This document shows, piece by piece, positions 13,151-23,931 of a stretch of 64,000 nucleotides of DNA. This DNA is from Takakia lepidozioides (taxonomy: Eukaryota; Streptophyta; Takakiopsida; Takakiales; Takakiaceae), in NCBI GenBank assembly GCA_030704615.1, contig CM060734.1, positions 34,674,042-34,738,041 of the forward strand. The letters run 5' to 3'. The position numbers and the translations under genes are program-made. Position 1 is the stretch's first letter. Every line of letters begins with the position of its first letter. Below the pieces are notes generated by a model, which was given only the letters and a program-made list of their open reading frames with translations, was not told the DNA's origin and ran no database searches.

Positions 13151-13465
13151 CCTTTGGCGGTTTTTAGTTTTTTTTTTTTATATATGGTACTGGGGTAGGG
13201 TGTTTGTTTTTCTTTATGGTTTAGCTTGTTGTTGTGGACCTTCTTATAGACTGTGACATTCATTTTGATAATTCTCTTGATACCACATCTGTATGTGTTG
13301 CTCCAACATATTCATTGCCTCTGCCTTCTTTCTTGAAAGACTACCAGCCACAGCCATATTTGATCAATCATAGAAATAAACTACAATATGCATGTACATG
13401 TACAATCAATCGAAGGGATGGGTCCAGTTCGGTGCGAGAATTGTTATGTAGCTTTGATTTTGTGT

Positions 13466-14764
13466 CTAATCAACTTGAACGTCATCATCCGGAGCTTCTT
13501 CCTCCTCATCAAGCTGCAAGTCTTCTTGGTCATCGGAGTCATCGTCATAAATGGCCCGGCCCTCAAAAGGCACCTCCGAATCATCCTCCACCTCGTTGTC
13601 AATGGCCATGTCTTCATCTCCTTCTCCAACATCCGTATCTTTTAGAGTTTCATCATATAGGGTCCAGGATGCATTGTCCGGGGCATCATCATCCTCTTCT
13701 ACCCCCTCTACCCAACCTCCATCATTAACATCATTATGACCAGTCTCTCCGTCCACCGCAATTGCCTCACCCCATGGAGATCCGAGACCATGATAGATAC
13801 TTCTTCCTCTTGGCTGAGCATGCATAACCACCTTCCAATTCCCCCTTCTTTGTTTTGTCATCGGAGGAAAAAACTTGCTCCATGTCTGAAGGCCGTGAAA
13901 AAGGCTCATCGGAGGGACGATGAGTAGGGTTGAGCCTATCTGCATTGACGCGCATGAAACCACAATCATCTGACACTAGTGTTGCGGAGGGCCCCACAAG
14001 ATGTGGCTGGAACCACCTTCCCTTGAAGAGAAGAGGCCGGTACCTTGTATACTGAAGTTGGAGTATGCTCTCAAGCTCTCCAATATACTCAAGTTTGCTC
14101 ATAGCAGGTCGTGTATCTCCCTTGCCCCACACAGAGTCTTACCAATATGTGGCACACAAGCCAGAATCAAAGGTTGTTTTGCGGTTCATATCAAGAGCAC
14201 GAATGCGGAAACGACGACCGTGAACCCAAACCGTCGTGTATGAGGTCACGAATTGAGAGGGCCCTTGCAATGTCTTGCACCAAATCTGAAACCACCTCTC
14301 CTTGAGCAACGACGTCATAAACTGAAATCCGAAGCCACTGTTGGAATGAACTTAGAGGCTGCAATTCCATGGGCAAATTTTGTGAAGGAACATTCCAGCG
14401 GCCCGCTCCTCGTCGTGGGCGTCTAGTAACCGGCCTTGGATGGTTCCGCCTCCATGCAAGTGTCTCCTCCTCTCGTTGCTGAACAAGATTATTGTATCTT
14501 GCCTCCCACTCATGTATGGATGGGGTGTTCTTCAGTATGAAATCGTGCGCTTGCTCAATCACCAAGGTCGGCAATTTTACCCTCTTCAATTTTTTGGGCA
14601 AAACGATGTCTTTGGTTCGTGCATCCTCCTCTTCCTTCCACATCCGAGGGGGCTTCCTCATCCACCCTTGCCATGTACTCCATGCAATAGAATATAGCTT
14701 CTTGCAACGTATACCCCTCCGCCATGCTACCCTCCGGGTTCACCATTTGTCTTACAAATCCTTT
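13466..14764 (-). pseudogene. CACTA TNP2-like transposase, C-terminal half (DUF4216 region)
   Basis: Reading leftward from 14764, the protein continues directly from the fragment at 20659-21345. It begins GFVRQMVNPEGSMAEGY, a conserved TNP2 block. A linker follows (about 14661-14191), then the DUF4216 region (about 14132-13767) with YTRYRPLLFKGRWF, CGFMRVN and DEPFSRPSDMEQVF. A very acidic tail ends at 13466. Several frame changes and stops break it. The product would bind CACTA ends and catalyse excision. Confidence 0.85.
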
Positions 14765-15890
14765 CACTACAACAGATCGCAGTATATATGACTGTATATA
14801 TGACTATCCCGTAGTCATAAATGGTACATATGACTGTAATGACTTTAAGTCGTGCAAACCAAGTGAATACAATGAATACAGTATGGTCGGTCATGGATGA
14901 CTGCAGTAAGATGAACCAAGTGATACATCTCACTGTCATGTGGCAGTCATATGTACTTCTACCATACATAACTTAGTGTGCTGCTGCAAACTGTACACGT
15001 GTCTTTTTTAAATTAGTCCAAGAGGTTTTGTGGATGTGCGCCATATGGCGTCTCCAGAAACTGCCACGTGGCATATCCATGAGGAGGTCCTAGAGTCATT
15101 ATCCTGACTACAAACATACTAATATCTGGACACGTAGCATATAATGAGGAGGTCTTGCAGTCATTGTCCTAACTACAAACATCCCGATATGTGGACACGT
15201 GGCATCATATGAGGGGTTTGTTAAATGTATTTGACAGTCAGAACCATGACTTTGCTTATAAGAGCTTGTTGCCAAGTGTTTTATGGTAGATATGACACGT
15301 GTCAATGCATGATTGAAGGTTGTTTAGTGATGTTAAAGTGATATTGCTTCCTACCTATAGTAGAACCCTAGTCATGCACATGTCTTTCTGTAATCTATAC
15401 TTCTATTGCTATAGGGATTCTACCTACTGCAGCTTACTACCTATACTAGAACAAATCAATGCTTCATTCACAGGCAAGAATCACAGGAAAGAACAAAGTG
15501 AGAAAGTGCAAAGGACATAACATAGACACTTAAGATGAGCTTGTCTTAAACAACTGCCAGTCAAATTTACAAAATAGCACAGGAGTCCCAAAATTTGGCT
15601 CCTCAAACAACAGTTTGACAAAGTGCAAAGGACACTACATAGGCACTGAAGATAGCAACAGAGTAACAAGATATTATCTTAAACAACTATCACTCACATT
15701 TACAAAATTGCACTACAGTCCCAAAATCAGGCTCCTCAAAACAGTCTAAGGGGGGCATCATAACATACATGTTGCCCTCACATGTACGTCGCCCTCATGT
15801 TGCCCTCACAGTGGCTTTATTTAAAATTAACTCCTTCTCTGAACGACATATGAACCTATGGATTTCCCTCTCCATGCCCCCTGCCCTGCA

Positions 15891-15892
<2 letters not shown>

Positions 15893-15952
<60 letters not shown>
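15893..15952. repeat. (CT)n microsatellite
   Basis: An uninterrupted CT dinucleotide run of about 60 bp inside the non-autonomous CACTA. Confidence 0.98.
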
Positions 15953-15955
<3 letters not shown>

Positions 15956-16106
15956 CATGGATAACTGAAGGAGCAGGGGTGGAGTGTGGGTTCAGATTCG
16001 TCCAACAGAGCTGGATTTGAAGCACAAAGCTACATAATATATCGATTCGCTGCCCTGCCCCCTTTAATTAAACCGATGAGACATTTTAGCATAAAGATGA
16101 AAAAAC

Positions 16107-16245
16107 GTGGAAACTAGTGGGCAGGTGCACGCTCACCTTATCCAAACTGGATTTAAGCCAGACATTTTTTTATGCAACATCTGCCTCATCAACATGTATG
16201 TTAAGTGCGGGAGCATCGCTGAATACTCACCAAATGCGGGAGCAC
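16107..16245 (+). pseudogene. PPR protein fragment (plus strand)
   Basis: The plus strand encodes GQVHAHLIQTGFKPD and then NICLINMYVKCGSI, the consensus of PLS-class PPR repeats, about one and a half repeats long. It is cut abruptly on both sides and faces away from the larger minus-strand PPR piece, so it was copied into the CACTA separately or was inverted later. It is too short to bind RNA on its own. Confidence 0.8.
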
Positions 16246-16849
16246 TCTGCTGGTGGCTGGCTGGCTGCTGCGGCGGCGGCAGCCTGCTTGCTCCAACTCG
16301 TGAGCGACCTGCCAGCCACCCCCCCAAACAGTGAGCACACCATTGGCTACCCTCTCCCTCTCCTTGCCTCTCCCTCTCCTTGCCGTGCCCCTCCCTCTCT
16401 CTTTCTCTTGGCAGGAATAGCTGAAAGAGCAGGGATGGAATGTGGGTTCAGATTCATGCAAGAGGGCTGCATTTCAAGCACAAAACTACCTATGATTCTT
16501 TGCCCTGCCCCCTATAAACCAAAGAAACAATTCAGCAGATTCAGATACTTAGCTTTGTCTCTTGCATGAGTAGCTTGGAATCTGGTGGGCAAGTTAAGTG
16601 AAGGAGTAGAAGGAATCAGAAGTAATCTTGTGTTTGAAATCCGGTCCTCTTGGATGAATCTGGACCCACACTCTAACCCTGGTCCTTCAGTTATCCCTGC
16701 ATGTGTACAAATCAGACATACATCTTTGCCTTGGTGCTAGCAGCTGACACTGACGGTGTGGAGTTCTTCCAGAAAACACCCCAACCCTACTTATCACACT
16801 AGTTCCAAATCTGAAATGCATCTACTTCTCTCTGTAATCCAACAGGCAT

Positions 16850-17560
16850 TCACCTTTTCTGGAGCTGCCAGGCTTGCACACGCATTGTAAACACAAACAA
16901 ATGTAATGTGGTTGGGCTTCACCCCTTCCTACATCATTTGCTCGTATGTCTCCAAAGCCTCCATCCCGCAACCCTGCTGTGCATGTCCTGCGATCATTGC
17001 GTTCCACAACACCACATCACATTCAGCCATAATGTCAAAAACCCCCTTTGCATCTTCAATACTCCCACATTTGGCATATATATCCAGCAAGGCAGTGTTC
17101 AGAATGACATTTGGTACAATTCCAGCTTTGACAATGTCACCATGGACCTCTTTGCCATTTTCCGGGGCTGCCAGGCTTGCACATGCATTGCGAACGCCAA
17201 CAAAGGTGATCTGATTGGGCTTCACCCCTTCCTGCATCATTTTCTCATATGTCTCCAAAGCCTGCATCCCACGACCCTGCTGTGCATATCCTGCAATCAT
17301 TGCGTTTCACGACACCACATCACGTTCAGCCATTTTGTCAAACACTGCCTTTGCATCTTCAATGCACCCAAATTTGGCATACATGTCCACCAGGGCAGTG
17401 TTCAGATTGACGATGTCAGCATGGTCCTCTTTGCCCTTTTCCAGGGCTGCCAGGCTCGCACACACATTGCAAACGCAAACAAATGTAATGCGGTCGGGCT
17501 TCACCCCTTCCAGCATCATTTGCTCATAGGTCTCCAAAGCATTCGTACCACACCCATGCT
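16850..17560 (-). pseudogene. PPR (PLS-type) repeat array, captured fragment
   Basis: One minus-strand frame carries two full 'ETYEQMM-EGVKP / ITFV-NACASLAA / GKEVHGDIVKAGI / ALLDIYAKCGSI / DVV-WNAMIAG' modules plus parts of a third. This is the alternating L-S-P layout of PLS-class pentatricopeptide proteins, which bind organellar RNA and direct processing or C-to-U editing. No E/DYW domain is visible. Stops interrupt it at a conserved Trp (TGG to TGA near 17308) and in QMM*EGVKP near 16928 (fits CAG to TAG). It lies wholly inside the non-autonomous CACTA, so it is a captured and decayed piece of a host gene. Confidence 0.88.
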
Positions 17561-18425
17561 TGGTAAAATCCTGCCAACATTATATTCCACGTGATCAAAG
17601 ATCGTTGAGGGATTCTGTTGAACACTTGGTGAGCATAGATGTACACCAGGGGAATGTTCAGAATGACATCTGGTACAATTCCAGCTTTGATAATGGTAAC
17701 CATGAACCTCTTTGACCATTCCCAGGGCTGCTAGGCTTGCATATGCATATTATAAACACAAATGAACATGACCTGGTCTAGCTTCATCCCTTCCCACATC
17801 ATTTGCTCTTAGGTTTCCAAAGCCTTAATCCCATACCCATGCTGCATATACCTTGCAATCATGGCACTCCAAAACACCACATCTCGTTCAGCCATATTGT
17901 TGAACTAGTCCCTTGCTTTCCAGCATCCAGATCTTCCATCTTGATGCACTTAAACAAGGGACAGACATACGTACCTGAATCTGCTGAAATGCCTCATTGG
18001 TTTGAAGTCTGTAGAGCCTCTGTCAGTCTACCTGCCGCAAAACATCTTAACTGGCCCAGAAGTGCCAGAAGAGGCATTGTGGACTCCCTCTCTTGATTCT
18101 CTTTCAGAAGTTGTGGTCATGGATGAGGTGCCTAGTTTTATGAACTGTGCCGCTGCAGCTGTAGCCTTTAGTTGACCATCTACCCATGCAGGTTTCTTTT
18201 AGCTATTGATCCACAGGGAATCACATCTAGTACAATTCCAGCTTTGGGGATGCAACCATGCACCTCTTTGCCCTTTTCCAAGGCCGTCAGGCTTGCACAC
18301 GCACTACAAACGCACACAAACCTGATGTGGTCGGGCTTCACCCTTCCCCAATCATTTGCTCATAGGTCTCCAAAGCCTCCATCCCGTGCCTCTGCTGTGC
18401 ATACCCTGCAAGCAGTCACCGTCCC
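17560..18425 (-). pseudogene. degenerate PPR module copies
   Basis: The minus strand repeats the PPR module at lower quality. At 18425-18230 it reads like AGYAQQRHGMEALETYEQMI followed by frameshifted NACASL/GKEVHG remnants. 17900-17560 has similar broken copies. These look like further repeats of the PPR gene captured at 16850-17560, more eroded. No continuous frame remains. Confidence 0.65.
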
Positions 18426-20154
18426 TCGCAAACATTGGCTCAGACATATCCATAGTCCAGGCAGTACGCTCACCCCGTGATTCCAGCCCAAGTCTACCTA
18501 AGACTGCCATAGCTTGAGCACATCCGACAAAAATTCAGTGATAGGGTATTGAATGTTGGGTTTTGATGTACACATTGCATCGACTTGAGCTTGATCTCAA
18601 CAGTGTCTTCTAGCTGGATAAAGAGAAGTGAAGGCTTAGAAGTCTATTATGTCCATGAGGAGAGCAAGAATTGAAGTGAAAGGATACTTTATGATGTCCG
18701 CGGGAAGCTCAAAGAGCTTATGTGACAAAGGAAGCATAAAACAAGAAAAAGATTGGTGCCCACCACAAGCAACCCGAAGACAACTACTACTTAAGGGATT
18801 GTCTAAGAGTCAAAGCCTCATGCAAATATGCTAAGCATTTCTGATCCTCTTAGTGGAACACCTCCTTGAGAGAAAGAAACTTTATTACATCGACAAGGGG
18901 GCTATGGGCCCATTACTAAGAGAGAAAGAGGACTTATCAGTGCCGAGAAAGAAGAATGAAATGAAATAAAATGGTGCTTGATAATTCCACGGAAAGCTCA
19001 TAGAGCTTATGAGAGAGGTACATATCTGAACCAAAAAATTGTCCTCGTCATATGATGAAATGGCAAGAAACAAGACCAGATGTGGAAGGGGCTGGAAAAC
19101 GTGCCAAGAGCCCTGCAGACAAACTTGGGGACTGGTCCAGAGGTTGGCCTGGCGGTTAGATTGCTCTCATTGGCTGGGTGAGTTTAGTGAAAACGTTGGA
19201 CTCCGTTTCCAAGCAGGCCGAGGCAACTTGTCGAAGTCTTAGGGAACTGTGATTAGCAGATTGGCAAGGCCTTTCTTATTGTTGTACATGTTGTATCAGT
19301 ACACTGACGCAAAGCCACTGTGCAATCATCATGACAAAGCTTAGAAACAAAAAAGAAGAGGGAAGCATCTAACAATTTGAAAGTAATTGGCTGTCTGTAC
19401 TTGCATTGAGTCTGTGTTGCAGGTTCTCCCCCTCTCCTTCTTTCTCCCTCACCAACCAAGAGACATGCATTCAAAATCTCAAAATATGAAAGGAGGATTA
19501 AGGAACATTGAAGCTGCTTCAATACAAGTGCATCATGCCAAACAGCTTAACAAGCTCATTTACCAGCGATTCTAAGAATTTGGTCGGGCACATGTCACCT
19601 TCCTTTCGCCACCTGGGATCCCTATGGGATTGGGGGAGTCAAAGTCGCAGACAAGCGGCGGACGCCAGGGAGACGAATCGAGATAGGCTTAGCTTCAAGG
19701 CCAGGGTTCAGACCATGGAGACTACGGTCAGGGTCCCTACTAAAAAAATCTCTCTTAGACCTTTGTAAGGACGATCTGCACTTGTGCATTATTCGATCCT
19801 ATGAGACAGCCCACCATCGTGAAGAAATTCAAGGCCGAATCTGATGAGAGGTCAAAACAAGCTGAAATAGGTCGAAGAAGAAGGTGCCCTCACCACATTG
19901 TCCTCGACCTTGTGTCATGACCCATGGAGGATTTGACTGACCATGAACCCAAGAGGACCTCTTGTGTCTGCTGCTTGTGTCTGTAGTCAGGTAATGTCGG
20001 ATTGCTCTGTGAGAACCACCATGGTGTAGCTGAGTGGGCGTTGATTGAAACACGGACTGTTAAGACCAAACTGACTCTCCCAATAACCTTGTAAACATCA
20101 GGAAGAATACCTCATGGTACTAACAGGAGCCAAGAGCCCACATTTGCGGTTGCG

Positions 20155-20260
20155 GTGCAGGTTGCGCTTCGCCCCTTCCTGCATCATTTGCTCTACAAAG
20201 CCTCCACCCCACGCCTCTGCATATCCTTTGATCATCGCATTCCATCTCTCATCTCTCGGC
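20155..20260 (-). pseudogene. isolated PPR repeat remnant
   Basis: The minus strand reads WNAMIKGYAEAWGGG then EQMMQEGAKRN, a single PPR repeat. It lies about 400 bp from the CACTA right end and 1.7 kb from the other PPR pieces. Confidence 0.7.
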
Positions 20261-20277
20261 TCAATACTACTAAGAAA

Positions 20278-20310
20278 AAGCTCAGGAGAAAAAAAAAAAA
20301 AAAAAAAACA
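20278..20310. repeat. A-rich tract
   Basis: A run of about 20 A at 20290-20309 inside the CACTA interior. It follows the PPR remnant on the plus strand, but the PPR reads on the minus strand, so it is not that fragment's poly(A) tail. Confidence 0.9.
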
Positions 20311-20658
20311 AAAAAGAGGCCAAGTCCCAGCCCTCTAATTGGCAACCCTATAAGCAACTTTTTAATTTTTTAAACCTTTTGGTTACCAAGCTTGCACTAG
20401 AAGTCATTCCGGCGACTATTTGGTGGCAAGCTCGCGCTGGTCAACCATCGTTGACCACCCTTCTGTCTAGTGCGGAGCCATACAGTCATGACGACGTCTA
20501 CCAAAGTAGTCGCCCAGAGGACTACTTTGTCACGTAGTCATTTCAACGACTACGTGAAGTCCCATTTGGTCCAAAAATACAGGGAAGTCATGGTCAAAGT
20601 CAAGAAAACCATGACTACCGTGGCTCGGCTATCAGATATATTGCGATCTGTTGTAGTG

Positions 20659-21345
20659 TTTCAAAGTTTTCATATAATGCTCAAGGAAGTACATCCACCG
20701 AGAATGAACGGGGCCGACAATCGAAGCCTCTTCCACTAAGTGCACTACCAAGTGCACTTGGATGTCAAAGAAGGAGGGAGGAAGGTGCATCTCCAACATA
20801 CACATTACCTCTGCCGTCTCCTTTTTCATGCGTGGAAAATCTGCTTCTTCCAACTCTTTGGAGCAAATCCACCGGAACAAGCCTCCCAATCTATAGATTG
20901 TCTCACGAACCTCGGGAGTCAATGTCCCATGTACTGCAATGGGCAAGATGTCTTGCAATAGATTGTGGTAGTCATGAGACTTCAAACCATGGACCCCGTC
21001 TTCTTCGCTGAACTTCGTACAGAGGGATGACCCATAACCAGTTGGTGTTCAGACAACACTTATGGTGGCTATCACTTTCTTGTATTTCTCCTTTGTCCAT
21101 TGTCAAGGTGCGCACCTATACTTCCACCGTACAATACCCTTTGGGTCCACACCATTTTGTTCGGCCCATAGATGGCGCATGCGACCCTGCTCCTCAAGCT
21201 CCTTTTTAACACCAAGAGAATCTCCTTTTGCAGCCACTCCCTTCTTTGCCGGCGTGCCATGAAGAACCCAAAAAAGGGACAAGTAGATATTCTTCTCAAT
21301 ATGCATGGGATCTAGAAGATGGCGAATCTTCAGGTCCTACATATA
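20659..21345 (-). pseudogene. CACTA TNP2-like transposase, middle part (DUF4218 region)
   Basis: Reading leftward from about 21345, the frame starts LKIRHLLDPMHIEKNI, the classic TNP2 anchor, and continues for about 70 codons. It then breaks near 21000 and reaches a DUF4218 region with HDYHNLLQDILPIAV, LGGLFRWICSKEL, LPPSFFDIQVHL and GPVHSRWMYFLE. It ends MKTLK, exactly where the nested CACTA is inserted (20658/20659), and resumes at 14764. Upstream of 21345 the homology stops abruptly and a SWIM-type frame starts. Confidence 0.9.
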
Positions 21346-22660
21346 TCCCCACCCACAAAGACTTACACAAAAATTTTTACGTGAAATTACACCGGAGTCT
21401 CTTTTGGTACACGTAGTACAAATGCTTGCAAGGGCAGTATGATGCCCCTTGTTCGCCATGATCTGGAAGTCGGTGCAATTGCAGGTGGGTAATTCTGAAA
21501 TGGTGATGGTGTACACCTCATTGCAAACAGCTGAGCCTGCCGTGGCCATCTGATACACACGCCCGAAGCCTGGTGGGGGCACTTCTGTCGAGCTCTGGAT
21601 TGTACAGTTCATCCAAAGTACATTCCCCATCCTTGTCTCGTTCACTTTTGAGGGAGGTCGCCGCCTCTTCAGTTTCCCCCAACGGTGTGTAGGATGCTTA
21701 GAGTTGTCGCGTCCCATTGTTCTTGCTCTCACAGGGGTCGGTGGTGGAGGCTGTGGAAGCGGAAATGGTTGTCTGGGGACATCAGTGCGCTGCACCATTC
21801 GAAATCCTACGGCAGTAAGGGCGTCGGCCTCAACCTGACTCAGATCGCAGCTTGGTTCCATCGGCCACACCGGGGGAGCCTCTGGCATTGTTTGTATGCC
21901 GTACTTGGGCTTTCCATACACGCAAGTCATAATGTCGTGCCTGCAGAACCAGAACTGGGTGGTTGTCGCCTCCGCAAACTTTGCATGGACAAATCTTCCT
22001 GGAAAAGTAGGAGCAGGGATAGCCCCATTTGGATTCCTCCTTATCATCTCTAAACAACGATGCCGTGTATCCACTCGAATTGCGGAACACCTACCTTGAA
22101 ACGACGGCTTTGTGCGAGCAATTCTCCAATGTGACGCAGACACAGTCGTCTCCACAATGGCTTGGCCATACTGCATAACAGCGGGCGGAATCTAGGGCAA
22201 GCGAGCGGTGGGAATTTCTCGCACGGAATCCCCGCTTGAAGGCGATGGCGATCTGGAATTTCTTGGGCTTCCACTACTGGAAGACACATTGTGCGGCAAA
22301 ATGACAGGACCTCGAGGTGCTGTCCGAATACTCCTGTCGGATCTCCAGGAATCCTCTTCACACCCGGGTTCCTCTTCAATCCTCCGCCTCACAGGGCGAG
22401 TACGGACGTCCCCCTGTAGGTGTTCACCTCTGCGGTGCAGAGGCGTCCCTTTGTTTCCCGCTCAAGAACTTGTAGTATGTGGCTTGCTGCATGATTGCTC
22501 TGACGATTCCTCCGTTGTGGCCGTCAGAGTAGTACTCATGCAAGATCTGATTGTGGTTTTGGAAGGAGTGAGTGAGGAGTGGAAGGAGCGACGTTCGGTT
22601 TTGACCATTCACGCCCAAATGAGGGAGAGGCTGCATAAAGGGAAAGGCATAAGAGTGTTG
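21346..22660 (-). pseudogene. SWIM zinc-finger protein of transposon origin, frameshifted
   Basis: A minus-strand frame of roughly 280 codons (to 22176, with more upstream in another frame) ends in a SWIM-like zinc finger. YTITISELPTCNCTDF gives the CxC pair near 21480. After a frameshift the last pair appears as PCKHLYYVYQKRL near 21400. SWIM fingers accompany MULE and some CACTA transposases and bind DNA or protein. A proline-rich spacer and a basic KLKRRRPP stretch precede it. It fills the segment whose neighbour at 23248-23915 is inverted relative to the TNP2 gene, so it may be a second gene of the outer CACTA or a separate insertion. Confidence 0.6.
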
Positions 22661-23247
22661 TATTATGTGTGCTAATGGGATGATTACATGTGGGGGGCGT
22701 GGGGTATTTCATCCTAGAAAATGCATTACTTTCCGATCATCCCGCGATTGAGGGCACAGTACCGAAGCCCCGAATTGGCCAGACTCATGAGATGGCACGC
22801 CTCGCATCGGAGCCCCCCGGGAAAGGTGTGCGGGCCACAAGATTCACAAGCATGGAGGCATATTGAAGAGATGTGACATTTTCTCTTGGAGGACCCAGGA
22901 CATGTCCACCTCGACTTCTCCTCGGATGGGGTCAACCCATTCTCTGTCCAATCATGTAGTCACTCCACTTGGCCGGTGACCATGGTGAATTACAACATCC
23001 CTCCATATCTTTCAATTAAAAAATGCCATATCATGTTGGCTGCCATTGTGCCAGGTGAGTGTACTCATTTCATGTTTATTATTGCCTTAGACTTTACATT
23101 AAACTTCTGATCTTTGACGCAATTCGGATGCAAGATTGATGAGTGATATAATCATGGAGTAAGACGTGTAATTCATTTTGTAGTATAATTTGCATATTGG
23201 TGGAGCATTGAAACAATGATGTGAATGTCTCATAGGGAAAAAAAAAA

Positions 23248-23931
23248 GTGGCAAACATGGACACGTACTTGCGACCTCTTGTTGATGAATTTAAGGAGCT
23301 ATGGAGGGGGGTCCCGACATTGGATGCTTCACTTGACCCTATGGCCGGACAATCTTTTTAGATGAGAAGCATCTTGCTTTGGACAATGCATGATTATCCA
23401 GGTATATTATGTTCCCCATGAACAACCCGCGTACATTCACTTGTCAATGCCGGATAATATCGATGAGGATTAGGATTGATTGAAGTAGCGGCGACAGTCT
23501 TGTGCACCGTAATGGGGTAGATGGCATTATGGGCCATGCACATGACAACTTTTTGTTTTTGCTAATGTGGCGGGATGTGTAGTACAGGACTAACTGTTTG
23601 CTCGGGGCTAAGCACCAAAGGGTACCATGCATGCTTGCATTGTGGCGATGATCTTGATGCACATAGCTCCCGCCATCTTCACAAGATGTTGTATCCCAAC
23701 TACTGCAAATTTCTTCCTATGAGCCATCGATGGAGAAGAAGAGAGAAACACTTGTTTGATGGCAAAGAGGAAGTACGTCCCCCCCCTATGACACCGTCCG
23801 GGCAGTTTTGGGAGGACCGATGGAAGGAGGCCCATGCGGGCACGGACGGTGAAGTGGACGTGCCCGGCATTAAACGACTTTCAATCTTCTACGAGTTGTC
23901 ATATCTACGACAAAATGATGCCCCTAAGTGA
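23248..23931 (+). pseudogene. CACTA TNP2-like transposase, upstream part (Transposase_21), inverted
   Basis: Exon-like piece 1 (23248-23401) reads MDTYLRPLVDEFKELWRGV and later LLWTMHDYPG, with one in-frame TAG near 23358. A 186-bp GT...AG intron (23402-23587) follows. Piece 2 reads GLSTKGYHACLHCGDDLDAH, then YCKFLPMSHRWRR, FDGKEE and FYELSYLR. In TNP2 proteins this block lies immediately before the DPMHIEKN block that starts the minus-strand fragment ending at 21345. Strand and order are therefore wrong for an intact gene and fit an inversion of about 21346-23915. Confidence 0.85.

Larger units (their letters stand above)
14765..20658. mobile_element. non-autonomous CACTA element nested in TNP2 gene, carrying PPR fragments
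   Basis: The left end reads CACTACAACAGATCGCAGTATAT from 14765. The right end, read on the minus strand from 20658, starts CACTACAACAGATCGCAATATAT. The host sequence TTT is duplicated at 14762-14764 and 20659-20661. Removing 14765-20661 rejoins the interrupted transposase in frame (MKTLK to GFVRQ). This fixes the borders to the base. The subterminal regions hold repeated TATGACTG/AGTCAT words. The 5.9-kb interior has no transposase but contains several PPR gene pieces in both orientations, a CT microsatellite and an internal duplication (about 15960-16040 versus 16420-16500). It is best described as a gene-capturing CACTA that must be mobilised in trans. Confidence 0.93.
12593..23915 (-). mobile_element. 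outer CACTA (En/Spm, TNP2-type) transposon, rearranged
   Basis: The left end begins CACTACAGCAAAT at 12593, directly abutting the gypsy pol. It is followed by GCGAC-rich subterminal repeats and then the 3' end of a TNP2-type transposase read on the minus strand. The transposase is interrupted by a second CACTA (14765-20658) and continues at 20659-21345. The missing upstream part of the same protein lies at 23248-23915 on the plus strand, so a segment has probably been inverted. I could not find the right terminal repeat, which would read ...TTTGCTGTAGTG. The right border given is therefore only the end of recognisable transposase. Confidence 0.75.

Noticed and set aside
16107-18425. A functional PPR gene
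   Set aside because: All PPR pieces lie inside the non-autonomous CACTA, face both ways, and contain stops. No complete protein can be assembled.
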